Shown here piece after piece: positions 16,156-22,189 of a stretch of 32,978 nt of DNA. Source of the DNA: Curvibacter sp. PAE-UM (GTDB taxonomy: Bacteria; Pseudomonadota; Gammaproteobacteria; Burkholderiales; Burkholderiaceae_C); assembly GCF_001432305.1 (NCBI RefSeq), contig NZ_KQ483358.1:1853972-1886949 (forward strand). Direction: 5' to 3'. Position 1 is the stretch's first letter, and the number at the start of each line of letters is the position of its first letter. A program made the translations under genes and the position numbers. Under the pieces are notes generated by a model. The model searched no databases. It was given only the letters and a program-made list of their open reading frames with translations, and was not told where the DNA came from.

Positions 16156-16620
16156 ATGAAACACTACACCGATCTGGTTGCCGAATGCCTGGCCGAGGTC
16201 CGTGAAATCATGCCCTGGGACCTGGCCGAGCAGCTGCGCCAGCCCACGCCACCGCTGCTGCTCGACATCCGCGAACCGGCGGAATTTGATGCCGCGCACA
16301 TCACGGGTTCCGTCCACGTGCCGCGCGGTATTCTCGAATCGGCCTGCGACTGGGACTACGACGACACCGTGCCCGAACTGGCCGCCGGGCGCGATCGCGC
16401 GATCGTGCTCATCTGCCGTTCCGGCAACCGCAGCGTGCTGGCCGCGCACACGATGCAGCGCATGGGGTTCAGCAAGGTGGTTTCGCTCAAGACCGGCGTG
16501 CGCGGCTGGAACGACTACGAGCAGCCGCTGGTGGACAGCAGCGGCCAGGCGGTGGACATCGATGCGGCCGATGAACTGCTGACGAACCGCGTGCGGCCGG
16601 AGCAGCGGCGGCCGGGCTGA
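16156..16620 (+). CDS. Single-domain rhodanese-like sulfurtransferase
   Basis: A 154-residue cytoplasmic rhodanese-domain protein. LLLDIREPAEFDAAHITGSVHVPRG near 34-58 is the conserved entry motif, and CRSGNRS at 87-93 is the active-site loop, with Cys87 as the persulfide carrier. VRGWNDYEQPL near 114-124 is the usual C-terminal element. Likely moves sulfane sulfur (thiosulfate or a persulfide donor) to a cyanide-like or protein acceptor. No sulfur-metabolism gene is nearby. The stop codon TGA at 16618-16620 abuts exactly the point where similarity to the hydrolase gene begins, so the 3' end of this gene is one breakpoint of a rearrangement. The C-terminus nonetheless looks complete. Confidence 0.9.
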   Translation: MKHYTDLVAECLAEVREIMPWDLAEQLRQPTPPLLLDIREPAEFDAAHITGSVHVPRGILESACDWDYDDTVPELAAGRDRAIVLICRSGNRSVLAAHTMQRMGFSKVVSLKTGVRGWNDYEQPLVDSSGQAVDIDAADELLTNRVRPEQRRPG

Positions 16621-16667
16621 GGGCTGGAAGATCCAGGTGCGCTGGCGCTCGCCAGCATGGCGCAGCC
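16620..16667 (-). pseudogene. Degraded 5' fragment of the alpha/beta-hydrolase gene
   Basis: 48 bp nearly identical to 14287-14335, the - strand region just after the hydrolase lipobox. A one-base deletion shifts the frame, and similarity fades before a start codon is reached. It lies 32 bp downstream, on the - strand, of the duplicated mutL stop codon. The fragment therefore preserves a mutL-then-hydrolase order. Confidence 0.8.
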
Positions 16668-16699
16668 CATCAGCAGGGCGGCCAGGCGCTATGCTGGGC

Positions 16700-16894
16700 T
16701 CAACGTCCGCGCAGGAACAGCGCGTCCAGGTCCTTCAGCGTGACCTGCCGCCAGGTCGGGCGGCCGTGGTTGCACTGGTCGGAACGTTCGGTCTGCTCCA
16801 TGTCGCGCAGCAGGGCGTTCATCTCTTCCAGGGTTAGGCGGCGCTTGGCGCGCACGGCGCCATGGCAGGCCGTGGTGGTCAGTAATTCGTTGCA
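16700..16894 (-). pseudogene. Second copy of the mutL 3' end
   Basis: 195 bp aligned without gaps to 18571-18765 at a constant offset of 1871 bp; I count about 19-20 differences (near 90% identity). Read on the - strand it ends with the mutL stop codon, and its last 44 codons encode exactly the same residues as intact mutL. The few replacements (Asn to Lys, Lys to Arg, Met to Thr) lie further upstream. Differences in the coding part are mostly synonymous, so this piece diverged while still part of a working mutL, probably in another lineage, and was broken only later. Confidence 0.9.
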
Positions 16895-16930
16895 GCTTCG
16901 GTGAACGGTGCGCCAGGATCCGAAGCTGCA
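16891..16930. repeat. 11-bp perfect inverted repeat at the edge of the mutL duplication
   Basis: TGCAGCTTCGG (16891-16901), an 18-base spacer, then CCGAAGCTGCA (16920-16930). The left arm begins within the last bases of mutL similarity and the right arm ends one base before a -35-like hexamer. It could be an operator for the LamG-Kelch gene or a trace of the recombination event. No matching copy was seen at the other border near 18528-18570. Confidence 0.7.
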
Positions 16931-16959
16931 TTGACGCCCTGCATGCCGAGGAACAGAAT
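16931..16959 (+). promoter_or_regulatory. Sigma70-like promoter of the LamG-Kelch gene
   Basis: TTGACG (16931-16936), a 17-base spacer and CAGAAT (16954-16959), matching the consensus at 5/6 and 4/6 positions. Transcription would begin near 16966, giving a leader of about 70 bases before ATG 17037. Confidence 0.55.
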
Positions 16960-17036
16960 GGCGGCAACTTTCTGACGCCGGGGGCCTCCGGCTTCCCGGT
17001 ATGCCCTGTCTGCCGTGCTCCTACAGGAGGGCTGCC

Positions 17037-18527
17037 ATGTCGCTTGTTGCTTCCCTCGACCACAGTCTGGTCGATATCGGTACGCCGGCCAAGCTGAACT
17101 TCGCCGGCAACATTTCCCTGATGGCGTGGGTGCGCGCGGGCCGTACCGACGGCTTCCGCAACATCATTGCCCATGGCCTAAGTACCTCGCAGGCCGAGGT
17201 CTGGCTGCGCATCTACAACGGCCTCTATCACGTTGGCTCATGGGGCATCGCGCGCCAGGACCACAAGGCCACGGCCGCAGTTCCACCCGAGGACGTCGGC
17301 CGCTGGGTGCATCTATGTGGTACGCATGACGGCAGTGTGTGGCGCCTCTATCGCAACGGTGTGCTGGCCGGCCAGGGGGCAGACCCGGTGGGCGCGCTGC
17401 AAGTGCCCGAGCCCTGGGGTATAGGCGGACGGCCGACAGGTGGCGATCCGCGCTACTTCGAGGGGCTGATCGCCCACGTGTCGGTCTGGAACGTCGCACT
17501 CGATGTGGCCGTGATCGCGGCGTACGCGCGGTACCCGGCGGCGCTGCAGGGCTCGGAAGCCGGGCTGGTGGCCTACTGGCCGATGACCGAGGGCACGGGA
17601 CAGGTGATCGCTGACAAGTGCGCGAATCCGGCCAACGGCACGCTGCGGTCCTGGCGGGACGAGGGCCGCCTGCCGGGCTGGGCGCTTGAGAGCGCCGGCA
17701 CGGGGTACGCTACGGATTCCTACAATCCCTTGCTCGTGCTGAACGGCAAGGCCTGGAAGATCAGAGGCGACGCGTCGGTCGATGCCGTCGTCTCGGCGTC
17801 CCTCACCGACCTGAGCACCTGGACCTCCGAACTGCGCAGTCCGCCCTGGACGCGCCGGGCCTGGGCGAGTTCCATCGTGCACCAGAACGCCATGTACCTG
17901 TTGCCGGGGAGAGGCGTTACCGACATCTGGTCGTCGACCGACGGGGTGAACTGGCGCGTCGTGACCAACTCCGCGCCGTGGGCGCCGCGTGAGGTCGCTG
18001 CGGTGGCCTCCTTCCAGGGCCGACTGTGGGTCATCGGCGGCCAGGCCGGCGCGTCTACGTTCAAGGATGTCTGGTCGTCGGCCGACGGCGTCAGCTGGCG
18101 GCAGGAGGCCACGCCGGGCTGGAGGTATGGCCGCACCGGCGCCGTGGCCTGCGTGTTCGGCGGTCGGCTGTACCTGATCGCGGGCCAAGAGGGCTACAAC
18201 ACGGCCGACGTGTGGTCGACCGACGGGACCAGCTGGCGCCTTGACCAGGAACAGGCTTTTCCCCCGCGTTTCGGCGCGAGCGCCGTGGTGCTCGGCAACC
18301 GCATGTACGTGCTCGGTGGTGTGGTTTCTGATGGGGCGCCGCCCGGTGACATCTACTGCACGGACAACGGCAGCGTGTGGAGCCAGATTGCGACGGCCAG
18401 CCCTTGGGGTGGCCGCAACCAGCAAGGCGGCAGCGTCATCAATGAGCGCATCGTCATCTCTGGCGGGATGACTCGGCCGGGTACACCGCGCGACCTTGAC
18501 GACGTCTGGTCCTACGTGCCGCTCTAG
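17037..18527 (+). CDS. LamG-like plus Kelch/beta-propeller repeat protein
   Basis: A 496-residue protein with two parts. Residues about 1-185 form a laminin-G/concanavalin-like sandwich (FAGNISLMAWVRAG, GRWVHLCGTHDGSVWRLYRNG, FEGLIAHVSVWNVALD, YWPMTEGTGQVI). Residues about 215-495 contain at least four Kelch-type blades, with repeated pairs such as LWVIGGQAG..FKDVWSSADGVSWR, LYLIAGQEG..TADVWSTDGTSWR and MYVLGGVV..DIYCTDNGSVWS. Both parts usually bind carbohydrate or protein. No signal peptide or membrane segment is visible, so it is either cytoplasmic or exported by a leaderless route. ATG 17037 follows AGGAGG by six bases, a very strong ribosome site. The gene sits alone between two copies of the mutL 3' end, in opposite orientation to mutL. 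Function unknown. Confidence 0.85.
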   Translation: MSLVASLDHSLVDIGTPAKLNFAGNISLMAWVRAGRTDGFRNIIAHGLSTSQAEVWLRIYNGLYHVGSWGIARQDHKATAAVPPEDVGRWVHLCGTHDGSVWRLYRNGVLAGQGADPVGALQVPEPWGIGGRPTGGDPRYFEGLIAHVSVWNVALDVAVIAAYARYPAALQGSEAGLVAYWPMTEGTGQVIADKCANPANGTLRSWRDEGRLPGWALESAGTGYATDSYNPLLVLNGKAWKIRGDASVDAVVSASLTDLSTWTSELRSPPWTRRAWASSIVHQNAMYLLPGRGVTDIWSSTDGVNWRVVTNSAPWAPREVAAVASFQGRLWVIGGQAGASTFKDVWSSADGVSWRQEATPGWRYGRTGAVACVFGGRLYLIAGQEGYNTADVWSTDGTSWRLDQEQAFPPRFGASAVVLGNRMYVLGGVVSDGAPPGDIYCTDNGSVWSQIATASPWGGRNQQGGSVINERIVISGGMTRPGTPRDLDDVWSYVPL

Positions 18528-18570
18528 TCGCTCTGGTCGCCTTAGTGCGGCTTGAGTGTGTTGTCGCGCG

Positions 18571-18765
18571 TCAGCGGCCGCGCAAAAACAGCGCGTCCAG
18601 GTCTTTCAGCGTGACCTGCCGCCAGGTCGGGCGGCCGTGGTTGCACTGGTCGGAGCGTTCGGTCTGCTCCATGTCGCGCAGCAGGGCGTTCATCTCTTCC
18701 AGCGTGAGCTTGCGGTTGGCGCGCACGGCGCCGTGGCAGGCCATGGTGCCCAGCAGCTCGTTGCG
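18571..18765. repeat. Direct-repeat copy 2: 3' end of intact mutL
   Basis: The mutL portion matching 16700-16894, in the same orientation. The two copies bracket 1676 bp that carry the LamG-Kelch gene. Confidence 0.9.
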
Positions 18766-20484
18766 GGCGCGCTGGATGACGGTGCTGGCCTCGTGCTGTC
18801 CCAGCTCGGCCAGCACGCTGCGCGCCAGTTCCACCGCATCGCCCTGCGCCAGGGTGGACGGCACGGCGCGCACGGCCAGCGTCCTGGGTGAGAAAGAGGT
18901 GATCTCCAGGCCCAGGGTCTGCAGCGTGGTGGCGTGCGCCTCGGCCGTGGCCACTTCCTGCGGCGTGGCGGCGAAGGTGGCGGGGATCAGCAGGGGCTGG
19001 CTGCTGATGGCCTGCACATCGAGCTGGTTCTTGAGCCGCTCGTAGACGATGCGCTCGTGCGCGGCGTGCATGTCCACCACCACCAGGCCCTGGGCATTCT
19101 CGGCCAGGATGTAGACCCCGTGCAGTTGGGCGACCGCGCGGCCGAGAGGCCACGCGCTCTCCGTGGCTTCGCGGCCCGGGGGCCAGGCCTGCGGGGCGCC
19201 GTCGGCGGGTTGGGGCCTGGCCTCGGACAGCGCCGCCGAGCCGGGTTCGCGCACCGCCCAGGCCGGCGGCGTGGGTGCTGTTGCGGACGCAGGCTGCCAC
19301 AACGCGGCCAGGTCGTGCACTTCATGGCCGCGCGCGGACGTGTCGTTTGCTCCGAAATTGATAGCGGGTTGCGCCCAGGGCGCCGGTGCGATGGGGCGCG
19401 CAATGTCGGCCAGGTGGGCCGGCACCGCAGCACCGCCGTGGACGGCCGCCTGCGCGCGCGGCGCGGCCAGGGCGTTTTCCACGGCGTGGCGCACGGCCTG
19501 GTGCACTTCGCGGCCGTCGCGGAAGCGCACCTCGATCTTGGTGGGGTGCACGTTGACGTCCACGCGCGCCGGGTCGATCTCCACGTAGAGCGCGTAGACC
19601 GGCTGGCGGTGGCCGTGCAGCACGTCTTCGTAGGCGCTGCGCGCGGCGTGCGTGAGCACCTTGTCGCGCACGTAACGGCCGTTGACATAGCAGAACTGGT
19701 GGTCGGCGCGCGAGCGCGCGGCGTCCGGGATGCCGGCGCGGCCCCAGACCCGCACGCCGGGCAGGCGCAGGCTCGTGCCGTAGTCCACCACGATGGATTC
19801 GGTGATGAAGTCCTCGCCCAGCACGTCGGCCAGGCGCTGCTGCAGAGCGTCGGGCCCACTGCACACGCGCCACTGCTCCACCAGCTTGCCTTCGTGCCAG
19901 ATGGCAAAACCCACGTCGGGCCGGGCCAGGGCGTGGCGGCGCACGGACTCGATGCAGTGCGCCAGTTCGGTGGCGTCGGTCTTGAGGAACTTGCGGCGCG
20001 CCGGCGTGCTGAAGAACAGCTCCTTCACCTCCACCGTGGTGCCCGCGCTGCGCGCCACGGGGCGGATCTCGCCGGTGCGGCCGTCCAGCAAAAAGGCGCT
20101 GGACTGCTCGGCCACGCGCGAGAGGATGGCGCAGTCGGCAATCGAATTGATGGCGGCCAGCGCCTCACCGCGAAAGCCCATGGTGCCCACGGATTCGAGA
20201 TCCTGCAGGCTGCCGATCTTGCTGGTGGCGTGGCGTTTCAGGGCAATGGGCAGCTCGTCGCGCGGAATGCCAAAGCCGTTGTCCTCCACCGCGATCAGGC
20301 GCACCCCGCCGGCCAGCAGGCGCACGGTGATCTGGGTGGCGCCGGCGTCCAGCGCGTTGTCCACCAGCTCGCGCACCACCGAGGCGGGGCGCTCCACCAC
20401 CTCGCCAGCGGCGATCTGGCTGATCAGCTCATCCGGCAGTTCACGGATGGGGCGGCGGGGGGCGGGGGAGTGGGGGGCGTTCAC
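18571..20484 (-). CDS. mutL: DNA mismatch repair protein MutL
   Basis: A 637-residue MutL, the ATP-dependent link between MutS and downstream excision in mismatch repair. The GHKL ATPase is intact: ELVDNALDAG at 39-48 (catalytic Glu39, Mg-binding Asn43), EDNGFGI near 67-73, KRHATSKI near 83-90 and TMGFRGEAL near 101-109. The C-terminal domain carries DMHAAHERIVYE from residue 471, matching the endonuclease metal motif DxHAxxExxxxE, as well as ACHGAVRA and CNHGRPT. It is therefore probably a nicking MutL, as expected in bacteria without MutH. The start is GTG with no obvious Shine-Dalgarno sequence; no better start was found. Its last 65 codons are duplicated at 16700-16894. Divergent from the SIR2 gene across 184 bp. 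Confidence 0.97.
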   Translation of the reverse strand: MNAPHSPAPRRPIRELPDELISQIAAGEVVERPASVVRELVDNALDAGATQITVRLLAGGVRLIAVEDNGFGIPRDELPIALKRHATSKIGSLQDLESVGTMGFRGEALAAINSIADCAILSRVAEQSSAFLLDGRTGEIRPVARSAGTTVEVKELFFSTPARRKFLKTDATELAHCIESVRRHALARPDVGFAIWHEGKLVEQWRVCSGPDALQQRLADVLGEDFITESIVVDYGTSLRLPGVRVWGRAGIPDAARSRADHQFCYVNGRYVRDKVLTHAARSAYEDVLHGHRQPVYALYVEIDPARVDVNVHPTKIEVRFRDGREVHQAVRHAVENALAAPRAQAAVHGGAAVPAHLADIARPIAPAPWAQPAINFGANDTSARGHEVHDLAALWQPASATAPTPPAWAVREPGSAALSEARPQPADGAPQAWPPGREATESAWPLGRAVAQLHGVYILAENAQGLVVVDMHAAHERIVYERLKNQLDVQAISSQPLLIPATFAATPQEVATAEAHATTLQTLGLEITSFSPRTLAVRAVPSTLAQGDAVELARSVLAELGQHEASTVIQRARNELLGTMACHGAVRANRKLTLEEMNALLRDMEQTERSDQCNHGRPTWRQVTLKDLDALFLRGR

Positions 20485-20668
20485 CGGGGCATTTTAGGCT
20501 GAGGGGGAGGGGCGGTTGCGGCGGGCGGATTGCGGACACTCGCGCAACTGGCAAGGCCGAAGTCATATGGAAGCGCACCTCAGTGAGTACTTCGGAATGG
20601 CGCGCGGTATGCTCTACTCAGATCGCTACGAATGCGCCGAACTGTAAATGGCCGTTTAAGATTAGAGC

Positions 20669-22189
20669 ATGCCGGAAGCGTCGATTTACATACCAGATCA
20701 GATACTTAAGGACGCTGCGAAGCACGGCGAGCTGGTCGTCTTCGTCGGTGCTGGTGCGTCCAAGCTTTGCGGCAGCCCCGATTGGCGTGGATTCGCAGAT
20801 CAAGTGGTTAATGCACTCGAGAGGGGCGGCGTGCTCGGCTTCTTGGAGGCGGAACAGCTGCGCGGACTTGGCGACTCGCGGCGAACACTCTCAATTGCGA
20901 TGGCGCTTGCCGAGAAGAAGGGCATAGCAATCGATTTCGACAGCATCTTGCACCCGCCCAAGCCTGAGGCGATTGGCTCCGAGCTGTATGAGTTACTTTC
21001 GAACTTGCGGCCTGTCTTCGTTACAACGAACTACGACAAGTGGCTCGACGAAGCTGGCCCGGAAGAGCTCTCGACGGAGGTCAAGGTGGGCGGAGAGGCG
21101 GAGCCGGCGAAGGGGCCAAGCAGAAGACCAAAGTACTACCTGCGTGAGCACTTGTCCCCAGCCCTGCTGGCAGAGAGGGGGGCAGTCATCCATCTCCATG
21201 GCTCCTATGTGGACCCGAGTTCGATGGTGGTCTCGCTGAAGGAGTACATCGAGCACTATGCGGACCCGCGCGTTGACGCATTCCTCAGGGCAATGTTCAA
21301 GAATCATACGGTGTTGTTCGTTGGCTATGGCCTTGCGGAACTGGAGATCCTAGACCACATCATCCGCTCCAACGAGTCTCTGCGAACGGGGAAAGCTGAG
21401 CCGCGACACTTCCTGTTGTATGCCTATCGGTCAACCGAGTCAGTCCAAAAAGGTTTCCTCGAACACTTCTTTCGCGACCAGTGTGGGGTTTGCGTTATTC
21501 CGTACTGCATCGACACGAAGGGCTATCGGGAAGTCGTTGAGGTCTTCAAGGGCTGGAACTCGGAGTTGGATGTACGCGACCCAACCACGTTAGACCTTCA
21601 ATCGCACCTTGATCGGTGTATCGCTTCACCCACTGCAGTCAATCGAGAAGCGGCTCTTCGTCTTGTGAGAAAGTGGCCCGAACTCGCCTCCTACTTTGTC
21701 AATTCCCTGAAGGACGCGGTTTGGTTCGGCGACCTCGACAGTGCTGGCTTCTTCGAAGTGGAACACAGCCCCAAGGTGAAGGTCGTCGAGAGCGAACGTG
21801 GCACCCTGTACCAGGCTGAGGGGTGGCCCGCACTGCGCTATCTTGAGCAGATTGCCGCGTCAGCACAGGGCGACCAGGCTACTCGAATTGCCGGCATTGT
21901 TCGGGCTATTAGTTCGGACGCTCAGCAGCGAGGTTTGGACAATTGGAGGACTTGGTGGTCCCTTGCCACAATCCTGTCGCAGTTGCCGCTTGACGTAATG
22001 ACGGACTTGGACGTTGACATGATTCGCTCTTGGCTGGCGGGCCGGTTCGAGTCAAACATGGTGGGCCAAGAGCTAGGCGAGAAGCTGCTGCCGCGACTCC
22101 TCGATAGTTCAGAGCCGGCGAACTGGCATAGGGCACTGCTGCTGGTTGAAGCATTGACGATGGTGCGGCGCACCGGGGAGTCATCATGA
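20669..22189 (+). CDS. SIR2-domain protein with helical tail, probable anti-phage NADase
   Basis: A 506-residue SIR2-like (SIR2_2 type) protein. The NAD-binding parts are visible: VVFVGAGAS at 23-31, FVTTNYDKW at 117-125 (Asn121), VIHLHGSY at 173-180 (His177, candidate catalytic base) and LFVGYGLAELEILDHII at 216-232. No zinc-finger cysteine pattern of protein deacylases is seen, so NAD cleavage is more likely than deacetylation. Residues about 300-500 are helical and include a WFGDLDSAGFF...WPALRYLEQIA module seen in large HEAT-like bacterial proteins. SIR2 proteins of this layout (DSR1, DSR2) deplete NAD when they sense phage proteins. Ribosome site weak (AGAG). GC is visibly lower than the flanking genes. 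It overlaps the next gene by ATGA, so the two are a coupled pair; the phage-defence role is inferred. Confidence 0.87.
   Translation: MPEASIYIPDQILKDAAKHGELVVFVGAGASKLCGSPDWRGFADQVVNALERGGVLGFLEAEQLRGLGDSRRTLSIAMALAEKKGIAIDFDSILHPPKPEAIGSELYELLSNLRPVFVTTNYDKWLDEAGPEELSTEVKVGGEAEPAKGPSRRPKYYLREHLSPALLAERGAVIHLHGSYVDPSSMVVSLKEYIEHYADPRVDAFLRAMFKNHTVLFVGYGLAELEILDHIIRSNESLRTGKAEPRHFLLYAYRSTESVQKGFLEHFFRDQCGVCVIPYCIDTKGYREVVEVFKGWNSELDVRDPTTLDLQSHLDRCIASPTAVNREAALRLVRKWPELASYFVNSLKDAVWFGDLDSAGFFEVEHSPKVKVVESERGTLYQAEGWPALRYLEQIAASAQGDQATRIAGIVRAISSDAQQRGLDNWRTWWSLATILSQLPLDVMTDLDVDMIRSWLAGRFESNMVGQELGEKLLPRLLDSSEPANWHRALLLVEALTMVRRTGESS

Larger units (their letters stand above)
16621..17036. other. 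416-bp gene-free stretch with duplicated gene ends and a promoter
   Basis: It holds, in order: a hydrolase 5' fragment (to 16667), a mutL 3' fragment (16700-16894), an 11-bp inverted repeat (16891-16930), a sigma70-like promoter (16931-16959) and the leader of the LamG-Kelch gene with AGGAGG six bases before its ATG. No intact gene was seen here. Confidence 0.8.

Noticed and set aside
16831-16930. Integron attC site (GTTAGGC at 16833-16839 and the nearby inverted repeat)
   Set aside because: No matching RYYYAAC partner at the proper distance, the GTTAGGC lies inside the degraded mutL coding copy, and no integron integrase was seen.
18571-20484. MutL lacking the endonuclease motif because DQHA reads DMHA
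   Set aside because: The metal-binding Asp, His and both Glu positions are kept (DxHAxxExxxxE), and the other C-terminal motifs are present; Met in place of Gln does not remove a ligand.
20583-20927. Alternative 114-codon + strand frame starting before the SIR2 gene
   Set aside because: It overlaps the SIR2 motifs in another frame, is Arg/Ser-rich and shows no domain; the SIR2 frame continues for 506 codons.
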